From Acholeplasmataceae bacterium (lineage in GTDB: Bacteria; Bacillota_I; Bacilli_A; Acholeplasmatales; Acholeplasmataceae): a stretch of 64,000 bases of DNA. The notes beneath the pieces are model-generated. The model made no database searches and was not told where the DNA came from. It was given only the letters and a program-made list of their open reading frames with translations. A program made the translations under genes and the position numbers. Shown here one piece after another: positions 8,451-17,091 of this stretch. The DNA is taken from contig JAIOQX010000006.1 of assembly GCA_021108415.1 (NCBI GenBank), forward strand, positions 310,001 to 374,000, read 5' to 3'. How positions within the stretch are numbered: the first letter of the stretch is position 1; every line of letters begins with the position of its first letter.

Positions 8451-8917
8451 GTTTAAATAATTTTTGGCAGCAATTTTATTTCAAATTTACCAATATGAGG
8501 ACAATAATTAATAGAAGATCTATTTTATTTAAAAAACTATTAAATTTATGACCATATAAGTAAAATTTTATCTAGATGTTAGAAATTCATCTTAAGTTTT
8601 AAAAAATCATCTATAAACATGACTTATATTAATGTAAGTTTGGATGTTTTTTTGTTATGCTAAAAGAATATGCTTTATAAAAATCACAAATCACATTTTT
8701 TAGGTTTTACACAATTGATTCGTATATATATGTAGCAGCTTATTTTAATAAATTGTAATAAGAAGATATTCCTATCATGATAATGCAGAATAATTGAAAT
8801 TATCATGATTTGTTCTTTTCTAGAGCATAAAAATATAGACTCTACGAAATAGATACATATATAATGAATCAGCCTATATATTTATGTGTTACAATTAGTA
8901 CGAGTGGGGTGCATACG
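8451..8917 (+). other. 467-bp region before the XRE gene
   Basis: No protein gene seen. It contains a perfect 11-bp inverted repeat (listed separately) and an AT-rich segment ending in TTATGTGTTACAAT, a possible -10 region just before the XRE gene. A similar sequence precedes the decayed copy of that gene at 21717. Confidence 0.5.
8774..8809 (+). repeat. 11-bp perfect inverted repeat upstream of the XRE gene
   Basis: ATCATGATAAT (8774-8784) and ATTATCATGAT (8799-8809) around a 14-nt spacer, followed by TTGTTCTTTTCT. It could act as a terminator or as an operator for the adjacent XRE regulator. Confidence 0.55.
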
Positions 8918-10588
8918 ATGTCGATATCTGAAAATATTAAAATATTAAGATTACAAAAAAACATGACACAAAAAGAACTTGGAGATTCGCTTCATATAAC
9001 TGATAAAACCATAAGTAAATGGGAAAACGGAAGAAGTGTTCCTGACATCTATATGATAAAGAAAATAGCTATTGTTTTTGATGTCAATTATGAAATTATA
9101 GTTGAAGGACAAGCGTATAATCAAAAAAACAAAAATATTGGAAATTTGATTAAATGCTTTATTTCTGAAAATAAGAAATTTGTGGTGCTTTCAATTATAT
9201 TAATTTCATTACTTATAGCACTTAGTTTTCTACCACCAAAGATAGCATTATTTGTTGGAATATTAGCAGCAACAGCCTATATCATATATTTAATGATTTC
9301 AACATCTAAGTGGTATATTATCAGTTTATTGGTAATTTTAATTGAAGTTGGAATGCTTACGGATAATTATTTTGACAATAATTTAGGATATATTGTTATC
9401 TTGTTAATATTTGTGACACTTATTTTAATAGGTATCCGAACATTTAAATTTAAAAAGAATAGAGATATCCACGTGGAGTATAGTTTTTTAGGAAACTGGA
9501 ATATAATCATTGCTTCAATTATCTTAATTATAGCCTTCAAAGTTGAGTATAAAGGTCAAATTAATGATGTAAAAATGATAGTAAGTAGATACCCTTATTT
9601 TTACATATATATGCTTGCTTTTATCGGACTTATTATTTTGAATCAATACTTTTTAAATAATAGAGTCTATAGAGAAAAAGTCATATTGTTTATCAAAAGA
9701 AGAATTTTAATAGTTATAGTATCTACACTCGTAATTGTTACACTATCAACCATTGGAGTGACTGGGTTAAGTCTCGCAAAAGATCACGTTTATACTAAAA
9801 GTATATATGCTTGGAAATCTTATTATAGAGATGATTTTACAAGTGAACAAATAAATGAATTAAATAGTACTTATGGAGAAGACAATGTTACATTATTCAG
9901 ATACGTAGAAGTAACTACAGATTTACAAGTTTATGCATATACTTCAAATTTTATAGACAATGGTGTCATTGCTTTTGATATACGGAGATTAACACATATT
10001 GAAAAACCGATTTTATTGTATGGAAAAATTTGGAATAAAGATTCAAATGATAAAGTTGTTGTGATTGATAAGGATACAGCTATAAATCAATTTGGCAAAG
10101 TTAATGTTGTGGGAAAAGATTTAATGATAAATAATCAAAAATGGGATATCATTGGTGTAGTATCTAACACGACTTCAGCCAAGGCAAATATAGATAGAGC
10201 GATTTCAAATGGCATAGATCCTAGTGAAATTCAAAGTGATTCATATGTCTATGTGCCATACTATTTTAAAGATTTTGAAGCATTTGAAATTGCTGAAGAA
10301 AAGCATGATGCATTTATCATTAATACTCAAAAACTAATGTCTACAAAGAAGGATGCTAATCCAATCATTGATATCTTAGTTGATGGAAACAATTATGATT
10401 CTGATTTCAACTATGGTGATAGATTAATAAAAATAGGGATCACAACAGGAAGCGATGTAGTCTATGAATATCTTAGTTTAAGAAAAGGATTACTGTTAAG
10501 TACAAGTCTATTGGTAATTTTTATTGGAAGCGTCGAACTATTACCGTATGTAAAAAGAAGTAAAAGTATTTTTCCAAAAAAAAAATAA
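8918..10588 (+). CDS. XRE-type HTH fused to membrane domain and MacB-like extracellular domain
   Basis: Putative membrane-bound regulator of 556 residues. ATG 8918 is chosen because GTGGGGTG lies just upstream and the protein then begins directly with the HTH (MSISENIKILRLQKNMTQ); an in-frame ATG at 8864 adds 18 poorly fitting residues. Residues about 7-61 are a typical Cro/CI HTH (TQKELGDSLHITDKTISKWENG). About seven membrane segments follow (residues 80-300). Then comes an outside domain of some 220 residues with features of MacB periplasmic core domains (KVVVIDKDTAINQFG, then KWDIIGVVSN). One final membrane helix precedes a basic tail. It is the only gene in cassette 1. Ligand and target are unknown; the dyad at 8774-8809 is a candidate operator. 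Confidence 0.75.
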   Translation: MSISENIKILRLQKNMTQKELGDSLHITDKTISKWENGRSVPDIYMIKKIAIVFDVNYEIIVEGQAYNQKNKNIGNLIKCFISENKKFVVLSIILISLLIALSFLPPKIALFVGILAATAYIIYLMISTSKWYIISLLVILIEVGMLTDNYFDNNLGYIVILLIFVTLILIGIRTFKFKKNRDIHVEYSFLGNWNIIIASIILIIAFKVEYKGQINDVKMIVSRYPYFYIYMLAFIGLIILNQYFLNNRVYREKVILFIKRRILIVIVSTLVIVTLSTIGVTGLSLAKDHVYTKSIYAWKSYYRDDFTSEQINELNSTYGEDNVTLFRYVEVTTDLQVYAYTSNFIDNGVIAFDIRRLTHIEKPILLYGKIWNKDSNDKVVVIDKDTAINQFGKVNVVGKDLMINNQKWDIIGVVSNTTSAKANIDRAISNGIDPSEIQSDSYVYVPYYFKDFEAFEIAEEKHDAFIINTQKLMSTKKDANPIIDILVDGNNYDSDFNYGDRLIKIGITTGSDVVYEYLSLRKGLLLSTSLLVIFIGSVELLPYVKRSKSIFPKKK

Positions 10589-10662
10589 CTACAAATATCG
10601 AGTTATACGGTTTGATTTATTAATATATTTAGTATTGATTCTAATCAATAAAGTATATTTAA

Positions 10663-10751
10663 GGTCACCAAAACTACCAGTGAAATAAAGATATCCATAA
10701 CAGTCTAGACTGAAATACACTGCTATTAGTGTGAATACCTACGGGTCACCA
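10663..10751 (+). repeat. 89-nt terminal block, copy A
   Basis: Aligns without gaps to 14575-14663 with 65 of 89 positions identical (hand count). Both copies keep GTCACCA near the start, an inverted pair CAGTG (positions 16-20) and CACTG (56-60), and end in TACGGGTCAxCA, the tRNA-Glu 3' tail. Interpreted as the right end of an integrated cassette. Confidence 0.75.
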
Positions 10752-10813
10752 ATATAATCATAAAACAGCTCATTTAGGATAATAAATGGGCTTTTTATAT
10801 GGAGTTTTATATA
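10740..10813 (+). repeat. direct repeat copy 2: tRNA-Glu 3' tail plus terminator
   Basis: 74 bp identical to 8377-8450, including the hairpin terminator (10767-10797) but only the last 12 bases of the tRNA. Similarity continues weakly past the repeat (TTAAATAA). It marks the end of cassette 1 and the beginning of cassette 2. Confidence 0.85.
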
Positions 10814-10934
10814 TATTAAATAACTTTTTAAATAATAGTTTTATAGATTTTTGGATCGTATGTATAAAGTTTTCAATAAATTTAATATAAGATCTTAAGA
10901 TTGTAAAACTTATAACAAAATAATTAAAACTATC

Positions 10935-11235
10935 ACCAGGCGAAGAAAGTCCATAATAAGTCTATAAAATGTGTATAAAAAGGTAACTTATGCTGATATA
11001 AATTTTCGATAATACTTTAAGTGCTTGACCTAGCAGCTGCTCTTTTAGAATAAACAACAACGAGCGGTCCCATAAGTAATAGCAACTTACGATATATAGA
11101 GCATTACAAATCTCTTTAAGCCGTGTCATAATTTCTGTGTTTTGACATAAAAATTCGGACTTTTGGCTTGAACATCGGCTCAAGACAAGCATTCTCCATC
11201 ATGCTTATACCCATAAAAGCATCTTGTGCCATGAG
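10935..11235 (-). pseudogene. possible decayed coding remnant
   Basis: The minus strand here is less AT-rich than the surrounding spacer. It reads in protein-like fragments across frames (one starting MAQDAFMGISMMENACLEP and running about 38 codons to a stop, another running 76 codons). No single intact frame, no ribosome-binding site and no recognised family. It could be an eroded gene or simple non-coding DNA. Confidence 0.25.
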
Positions 11236-11304
11236 AATTTATTTTAAAACTATTCATTCTTTGATATAATATAAGAAAGTGAATTAAAAAGGGGAGGTAA
11301 ATAC

Positions 11305-14300
11305 ATGAAAAAAAGCTTAATTATCATTTTTACAATTGTAATGATTATTGTAATGAGTGGGTGTGAACCAAACGATAACCTAGAAGACCAACCACCAATT
11401 GAAAGTAAGTACTCTATTGATGATTTCTATAATGAGATTGTTGTTATTGAAGAAAGATTAGATGAACTTACTGATGGTGAAGAGGTAGAAGCTAGTCGTT
11501 CATTTTTTGATTACAATCTTAAATTAGTATCAGGGACAAAGAAATTAACTAGAGATGAGTTGTACAATAATCGTGATGAAAGTGATATTGTTTCAGAAGA
11601 CTATTTAGAACAGTTGATCAATACAAGAATGTTTATTGAGGGTATTAGAAATATTATTGAAAATGCCGAAGAGGATATACAGCTTGGTGTCCGCTTTGAA
11701 ATAGAGACGGAAGAACTAGGGCAATTCGTAGGTGTTGAACAAGGGGAGTACAAGTTTGTACTCGCCGAAGATGGATATGTATTAATTGAATCTTTAACTG
11801 AATATGGGAGCCATCAGTATTTGAAAACAGGAATAGAAGATGACATCTTAGAGTGTTCAAGTTTGCACCATTCATACAATGGTGGTAGTTCAAAACCTAG
11901 TGATAATCCAGAGATGCACTTTAATTACTTCACATTTACAGAAGGTGAAGATGCTGTCTACATTAATTATCTAGGTGATAACTCATCATTAAGGTATACC
12001 AGTATAGAAGAAAACCGCCAGTTCACTATCTCTAGTGGTGCTGGTATGGTTGAAGGACCAACTCCACTTGATGGATATAACTTATCAGTATATGATAGTG
12101 AAACAAATGTTAGAACGCATATTGAAGTAGCAGAAGGCGTTGTAGTTGGAGAATATTATTTGGTTCTTGATGATCTTGGATCTGTCTTTTCATACGATGG
12201 TGGAAGTTATTTAGAAGGTACAATCAAATTACAAGTCAATGCACTAAATGCTACAGGATGGGATTACGCAATTGTTCCAGAAAGTGGTGTGAATGACGAA
12301 ATAAACGAAGTGATTGGTCTATATGACAATGAAGATAACCAGTTATATAATGGTAGAGTAAATTATAATGATTCTCCCGGTAATGGATTTATGGGAATCT
12401 GGCTAGAGTTTACAGAATATGAAGAAATCAACGATGAGGTACTCTCTTTGAATATGCTTGGAATTGATCTTGATCATCCAAAAGCAAACAAGGCATTTTT
12501 AGATCAGATAAGAATACATGATTTACAAGGTATAGAAGAAGCGACACAAATTGAAGGATTGGACTTCTTTGCTTCAGATTTACATGGTGAACTATACGAT
12601 TATATCGATCAAGATATTAGAAACGATTTAGAAGGAGTAGTGAGTGATCCTATCATTACCGAAGGTGACGTTGAAGAGTTCAATCAAGCTATGGCTATGT
12701 TTAATGAAAACCTAGACCAAGATCAAAAATTTGAACTATCAAGCAACACAACAATAGAGATCAAGGATGGAGCATCATTACTTTCCTCTTCAACAACTAG
12801 AATAACCATAACTTACGACCTAGAGCAAAGATACTTTAGATTCAATACGCTTACAGATAATGCATATAATGATCAATATACTTATTATTTATTCAATAAT
12901 GAACATGGGCTTCTAGAGTATGAAATAGAGAATCCTATGGGGACTACCGATGTTGTCGATAAAGATTCCTCAGAACAAGCATTCTTAGATGCTGTAAGTG
13001 AGTTTATAGGAGATGAATCTGCGACAGATGGTGTTAAAGAAATTACCAAAAATAGCGATACAGAGTTTGAACTTGTTGTAACTTCACAATACTTCAACAC
13101 AGGTGGTGTTGATGTGGTGAAACTATATGAACAAGCAGGTATAAGAGGATTTGAAGACCAGGAAGTGACGATTCTAATTGAGTTTAGTGAAGACTTCACT
13201 GCTTATGAAATATCTTATACAATTTATGGATTAGAAACCATAGGTGAAGAAGCTTATGAAGTGTCTATAGAATCATCACAAACAACGGAAATTGTTGACA
13301 CAATAAATTATATTGATCCTAATGAGTTATCTGGTTTGTATTGGTACTTCCCACAATCTAAGGATGGAATTACTACCTTTATAACACTAGAAGCATACAA
13401 TCAGATTGGATATTTCAATCGTGGTGTAAACTGGTTTGGCATTGATGCTACCGAATTAGGAGATTATAAAGTTACTATAGGTAATAATTCATCATTGGAA
13501 TTTACAGTATATGATAAAGATGGGAACACAGTAGAATTGCTAGGTAATACATTCACATCTACATATATAGGTAAGTATTATATTGAATATTATGCAGATT
13601 ATCCAGAAATGGGAAACGTCAGTGTATTGTTTTCAGCAACACCAGAACACATAGTAATTACACTTGATAATAATGGTGGTGTTGAAAATATAAATTATGT
13701 ACCAGATGGCAACAATCATTTTAGGATTATTGTTCCTGAAAGCGATCAAGACCGTATCTTAAGATTTGAAAGTGAAATCTTAGGAGACCATGAATATGTA
13801 CATTATTATATTTACGATCCTCATGCAGGTGAAGAAGGCCATATTTATAATGGGGAAGCGTTTAACTTAGATGATAAATATATGGATGATGAATGTATAT
13901 TCTATATACCAAAAGGAGAACTGTATGAGTTTTGGACAGGAGGTTCTGAAGAACCGTTTGAATTTATTCTCACATACACTTTCATAGAGATGAATGATGA
14001 GTTCCAAAGAGATCCAATTACGCTATCTCACTACACAGAAGAGTTCTTTACTTGGTATAATGAAGATAATTTAGAATCTTTTGTTTATTTCACTGTTGAC
14101 GAAGATGGACTATATGTTCTAGATATGACATATAACCAGTTTGATCGTGGTTATGTAAATGCTGAGGTATATACTTCAGAAGGAACAATGATTAATGATG
14201 AATGGAGCTCTTCAATCAACCTAACAGCAGGAGATTATTATATTCGTTTCACATTTGATGACAAAGGTGGGTACACCCCATTTAAGGCAATCATCTATGG

Positions 14301-14325
14301 TGATATTTGGAAACGAGATATCTAA
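11305..14325 (+). CDS. large secreted lipoprotein with repeated beta-domains
   Basis: 1006 residues of unknown function. The signal peptide ends in a lipobox (VMSGC, Cys about residue 22), so it should be lipid-anchored on the outside by the Lgt pathway. The mature part is acidic and rich in Tyr, Asn and Gly. It seems to contain several beta-sandwich units; two near the C-terminus (around VNWFGIDATELGDYKVTIG and SFVYFTVDEDGLYVLDMTY) resemble bacterial pre-peptidase C-terminal (PPC) domains. GGGGAGG stands 9 bases before ATG 11305. It is the only intact gene of cassette 2 and has no intact neighbours in its transcript. A surface-binding role is a guess. Confidence 0.75.
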   Translation: MKKSLIIIFTIVMIIVMSGCEPNDNLEDQPPIESKYSIDDFYNEIVVIEERLDELTDGEEVEASRSFFDYNLKLVSGTKKLTRDELYNNRDESDIVSEDYLEQLINTRMFIEGIRNIIENAEEDIQLGVRFEIETEELGQFVGVEQGEYKFVLAEDGYVLIESLTEYGSHQYLKTGIEDDILECSSLHHSYNGGSSKPSDNPEMHFNYFTFTEGEDAVYINYLGDNSSLRYTSIEENRQFTISSGAGMVEGPTPLDGYNLSVYDSETNVRTHIEVAEGVVVGEYYLVLDDLGSVFSYDGGSYLEGTIKLQVNALNATGWDYAIVPESGVNDEINEVIGLYDNEDNQLYNGRVNYNDSPGNGFMGIWLEFTEYEEINDEVLSLNMLGIDLDHPKANKAFLDQIRIHDLQGIEEATQIEGLDFFASDLHGELYDYIDQDIRNDLEGVVSDPIITEGDVEEFNQAMAMFNENLDQDQKFELSSNTTIEIKDGASLLSSSTTRITITYDLEQRYFRFNTLTDNAYNDQYTYYLFNNEHGLLEYEIENPMGTTDVVDKDSSEQAFLDAVSEFIGDESATDGVKEITKNSDTEFELVVTSQYFNTGGVDVVKLYEQAGIRGFEDQEVTILIEFSEDFTAYEISYTIYGLETIGEEAYEVSIESSQTTEIVDTINYIDPNELSGLYWYFPQSKDGITTFITLEAYNQIGYFNRGVNWFGIDATELGDYKVTIGNNSSLEFTVYDKDGNTVELLGNTFTSTYIGKYYIEYYADYPEMGNVSVLFSATPEHIVITLDNNGGVENINYVPDGNNHFRIIVPESDQDRILRFESEILGDHEYVHYYIYDPHAGEEGHIYNGEAFNLDDKYMDDECIFYIPKGELYEFWTGGSEEPFEFILTYTFIEMNDEFQRDPITLSHYTEEFFTWYNEDNLESFVYFTVDEDGLYVLDMTYNQFDRGYVNAEVYTSEGTMINDEWSSSINLTAGDYYIRFTFDDKGGYTPFKAIIYGDIWKRDI

Positions 14326-14574
14326 TTAAACAGCAATAGAAAATGGTGCTTTCAAGATTGAGAATACCATTTTTGATTTCTGATTTTCTTGCTATTATTG
14401 TGATGAGAGATTAAGAATTGAAACAAAACATTACTTATAATATATTAAGTAGAAATGTATTTAATATTGTGAATTAAATTGAATATGGTCAGAACACAAT
14501 TATAAGTTACAATTAAAAATGATATAACGAGTCGTATCACGAGAAATATCTTTCAATCAGTCTAAATATCACAA

Positions 14575-14663
14575 TGTCACCATATCTATCAGTGAAATAT
14601 AGATGTCCATATCGGGCTAGTCTGATAGTCACTGAAAAAAACGTGAGCCTCTACGGGTCAACA
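14575..14663 (+). repeat. 89-nt terminal block, copy B
   Basis: Same length as 10663-10751 and about 73% identical without gaps, ending in the tRNA-Glu tail TACGGGTCA followed by ACA. The CAGTG/CACTG inverted pair is kept in place. It is more diverged in the last third, suggesting an older insertion or a different cassette family. Confidence 0.7.
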
Positions 14664-14676
14664 TCGCTATCAGAAT

Positions 14677-14707
14677 CCCCATTTCTTATTTGAGATGGGG
14701 TCTTTTT
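14677..14707 (+). terminator. terminator after cassette 2 (tRNA-terminator-like)
   Basis: CCCCATTTC and GAGATGGGG (one wobble) with TCTTTTTATT after it. It occupies the same position relative to the tRNA tail as the terminators at 8404 and 10767 but has a different sequence. It may be the native chromosomal terminator of tRNA-Glu. Confidence 0.75.
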
Positions 14708-14811
14708 ATTACAGAGATAAGATTGTCTACTATGAAAGAAATATGGTAAAATTGTATAGATAAAAAAAATTATAAATAAAAGATATTGTATTTGGATAAA
14801 GAAGGTAAATT

Positions 14812-15738
14812 ATGGTTGAAAGAAAGATAAGAGATAATAATGAAAATATCCTACATCTATATATTTGGAATAAAGTAGATAACCCAATTGGAGTTATACA
14901 AATTGTCCATGGAATTAATGAGCATGGATTAAGGTATTGCAACTTTGCAGAGTACTTGAATAAAAACGGATATATAGTCTACCTTCATGATCAATTATCC
15001 CAAGGCAACAGTAGACGCAAAGAAGAAAATGTAGTGTATTTTGGTAAAAACGGAATAAACAATTTAAAAGTTGGAGTTGACTCTGTTTACAATGAGATAA
15101 AAACAGATTATCCTGATTTAAACATATATGCAATAGGGCATAGCTTGGGTTCTAGTGTACTTCGATCCTGTTTGATAGATAATAACTTAAAGTATCGAAA
15201 AGTTGTATTAAATGGTACAGGATTAACTTCTACAAGAGGTATGGGGATAATCATCATCATTGGAAGATTCTTAAAACTATTTGGGGCAAAAAAACCAAGC
15301 AAATTCTTTGATAATATATTCAGATCAACACAATTAAAACTTCGAGAAAAAGTAGAGATGAGCCACTTCATAGAGTGGCTAACTAGAGATAAAAAACAAA
15401 ATGAAATAGATAAATCTGACAAATACTTATATATTAGATTAAGTGTTAGTGTATTTGTGGACATGATAAAATTATTTAAACACGTTAATAAAAAACAAAA
15501 CATAGTTAAAATATCAAAAGACAATACGATTCTCTTGATAAGTGGCACACATGATCCAGCTACTAATTATGGAGATGAGACCAAAGCATTACATGAGCTT
15601 ATGAATTTATATCACATCGAGTCTAAATTATACTTGATAGATGAAGGAAGACATGATTCTTTTCAAGAAATAAATAAGATTGAAATATATAACGAAGTAA
15701 TCAAGTTTTTAAACAATAAAAAAGGAGTAAAGACTTAA
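14812..15738 (+). CDS. alpha/beta hydrolase, monoacylglycerol lipase/lysophospholipase type
   Basis: Predicted serine hydrolase of 308 residues, probably cytoplasmic (no signal peptide). It has the oxyanion-hole motif VHGINEH (about residues 29-35), the nucleophile elbow GHSLGS (about 109-114), the acid in SGTHDPATNYGD and the catalytic histidine in DEGRHDSFQE. This order is that of the Hydrolase_4 (serine aminopeptidase S33-like) family, which includes lysophospholipases. It is the first gene after the tandem cassettes. The AAAGGAG near its 3' end lies too far upstream to serve proC directly. Confidence 0.85.
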   Translation: MVERKIRDNNENILHLYIWNKVDNPIGVIQIVHGINEHGLRYCNFAEYLNKNGYIVYLHDQLSQGNSRRKEENVVYFGKNGINNLKVGVDSVYNEIKTDYPDLNIYAIGHSLGSSVLRSCLIDNNLKYRKVVLNGTGLTSTRGMGIIIIIGRFLKLFGAKKPSKFFDNIFRSTQLKLREKVEMSHFIEWLTRDKKQNEIDKSDKYLYIRLSVSVFVDMIKLFKHVNKKQNIVKISKDNTILLISGTHDPATNYGDETKALHELMNLYHIESKLYLIDEGRHDSFQEINKIEIYNEVIKFLNNKKGVKT

Positions 15739-15769
15739 AGTGATTCATATCGCATTTGTTACACTTTAA
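15735..15769 (+). other. inverted repeat overlapping the hydrolase stop codon
   Basis: TTAAAGTG (15735-15742) and CACTTTAA (15762-15769) around 19 bases, immediately before proC. It may be a weak terminator or a structure affecting proC translation; no T-run follows. Confidence 0.4.
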
Positions 15770-15784
15770 ATCTTAAATGATAAT

Positions 15785-16585
15785 ATGAATCTAAACATAG
15801 GATTTATAGGAGTAGGGAATATGGCAAAGGCCATATTCGATTCACTTGTAAAGAGCACACATCAATTACCGACATCCATTTATCTATATGATATTGATCT
15901 TAAAAAGACTTTAAATTTAAGCAAAGCACATAATGTCAATGTTGCAAAAAGTATAACAGAAATTGCATCAACATGTGATGTCATTGTATTAGCGGTTAGA
16001 CCACATGAACTAGATTCTGTTTTTGATGAGCTATCTTTAGTTTTAAAAAACCAAATCTTATTTTCAGTTGCAGTTGGTATTACCTTAGACAAATTGAGGA
16101 CACTAGCAAAGAAAGATGTGACTATAGTAAGAACAATGCCAAACATAGGAGCAATGATCGGTAGAAGTGTAACATCTTATTGTGTTAATAAAGAAGTATC
16201 AAAAGATGAATCAATAATTATTGATACATTTCTTAATTCATTTGGAAAAGCAATAGAAATTAAAGAAGAAAAATTTGATGAGTTTACAGCATTATGTGGA
16301 TCATCACCAGCATTTTACTTAGAGATAATGGAGTCAATGATAAATTATGGATTAGACAGTGGCTTTACATATGATGCTGCAGTAAAGATGGTATCAGAAT
16401 CTATGATCATTTCAGCTGAATTACTTCAAAAATCAACATTAAAAACAGATGAACTTATAAAAAAAATAGCAACTCCAGGTGGCACAACCGCCGCTGGCCT
16501 CAAGGTTTTAAATAAGTATGGCATAAATAAAATAATCACTGAAACTCTGCAAACAACAGCCAGAGAGTCTAAAAAAACCAAGTAA
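15785..16585 (+). CDS. proC: pyrroline-5-carboxylate reductase
   Basis: NADPH-dependent last step of proline synthesis. The 266-residue protein starts with the Rossmann motif GFIGVGNMAKAI (about residues 5-16) and has the conserved TMPNIG, CGSSPAFY and PGGTTAAGLKVL motifs of the family. The N-terminal glycine motif leaves no alternative start, yet no clear ribosome-binding site precedes ATG 15785; a hairpin lies just upstream. No proA or proB is near, so it may serve salvage, or the other steps are elsewhere. It follows the hydrolase by 46 bases. Confidence 0.94.
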   Translation: MNLNIGFIGVGNMAKAIFDSLVKSTHQLPTSIYLYDIDLKKTLNLSKAHNVNVAKSITEIASTCDVIVLAVRPHELDSVFDELSLVLKNQILFSVAVGITLDKLRTLAKKDVTIVRTMPNIGAMIGRSVTSYCVNKEVSKDESIIIDTFLNSFGKAIEIKEEKFDEFTALCGSSPAFYLEIMESMINYGLDSGFTYDAAVKMVSESMIISAELLQKSTLKTDELIKKIATPGGTTAAGLKVLNKYGINKIITETLQTTARESKKTK

Positions 16586-16734
16586 GTCACATCACTGAAA
16601 AAATTAATCTATTCAGATTGCTAAAGTATCATGTATTCAAAACTATCAGTTGTTTTGAAAATCCTAAATGTCTTATTATGTATGTGGGAGAATTCATGCA
16701 TAAACTAAACAAAAAAAATCAAGGAGGTATTATT

Positions 16735-17091
16735 ATGGCAACGGCAGTATTACAAGGTAGAGGGTGTATAGAAGATATTGTTTCAGTTTTAGAAGATAAT
16801 ATATCAAAATCTGGAATAACCAATCAACTGATTTACAAGGCGAAGCGAGGAGTAGAAGATTCTTCAAGTTATTTATTGGTATTTGAGAAGTTCTATTATA
16901 GAAACTCAAGTAGAGCGAGTCTTTCGATTATGGTAACTGAAGTTGATGAAATAATTACAGTGGATGTTGCTGGCAGTGGTGGAGGTCAAGGTGTAATTTT
17001 CAGATTTAATTGGGGTGCAGAATCAAATTTTGTAAGTTTGGTGAGTGACGCTCTATTAGGGTTAGGTTTTAAAGTTATTTCAAGTTCGTAA
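16735..17091 (+). CDS. DUF6054-like small protein
   Basis: 118 residues from ATG 16735, chosen because AAGGAGG stands 7 bases upstream; the frame is open back to 16618 but without such a site. The sequence shows VFEKFYYRNSSRASLS, DVAGSGGGQGVIF, FNWGAE and a final ALLGLGF segment. From memory this resembles the DUF6054 proteins of Clostridia, small alpha/beta proteins of unknown role; I could not check that match. No signal peptide or membrane segment. It stands alone, followed by a 470-bp gap with a terminator. Confidence 0.65.
   Translation: MATAVLQGRGCIEDIVSVLEDNISKSGITNQLIYKAKRGVEDSSSYLLVFEKFYYRNSSRASLSIMVTEVDEIITVDVAGSGGGQGVIFRFNWGAESNFVSLVSDALLGLGFKVISSS

Larger units (their letters stand above)
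8389..10751 (+). mobile_element. putative cassette 1 integrated at the tRNA-Glu 3' end
   Basis: This 2363-bp segment lies between the intact tRNA-Glu and a second copy of its last 12 bases. Left end: the tRNA terminator block. Right end: an 89-nt block (10663-10751) related to 14575-14663. It carries one complete gene (XRE/membrane protein, 8918-10588) and no integrase or transposase. Recombination between the 74-bp repeats would remove it cleanly and leave the tRNA intact. The mobile nature is inferred from boundary structure only. Confidence 0.55.
10589..11304 (+). other. 716-bp gap spanning the cassette 1/cassette 2 junction
   Basis: It contains the 89-nt terminal block (10663-10751), the second 74-bp repeat copy (10740-10813) with its terminator, and a possible decayed coding stretch on the minus strand (about 10935-11235). 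A TATAAT at 11265-11270 lies 35 bases before the lipoprotein gene. No intact gene was found. Confidence 0.6.
10752..14663 (+). mobile_element. putative cassette 2 in tandem at the tRNA-Glu site
   Basis: A 3912-bp segment with the same left end as cassette 1 (terminator block) and a related right end (89-nt block, 14575-14663, ending in TACGGGTCAACA). It carries one intact gene, the 1006-residue lipoprotein (11305-14325), and an eroded minus-strand coding stretch. No recombinase gene is visible. If real, it must be moved by an enzyme encoded elsewhere, or it is a relic. Confidence 0.5.
14326..14811 (+). other. 486-bp gap at the right edge of cassette 2
   Basis: It holds the second 89-nt terminal block (14575-14663) and a terminator (14677-14707). 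The rest is AT-rich without a plausible gene. AAGAAGGT before ATG 14812 is the ribosome-binding site of the hydrolase. Confidence 0.6.

Noticed and set aside
10663-10751. 89-nt block as a degenerate tRNA gene
   Set aside because: The length and CCA end are tRNA-like, but the 5' end cannot pair with the ACGGGTC acceptor strand and no anticodon arm is found.
10962-11192. Minus-strand 76-residue gene in the cassette junction
   Set aside because: No ribosome-binding site, no recognisable family, and neighbouring frames look equally protein-like; recorded only as a possible remnant.
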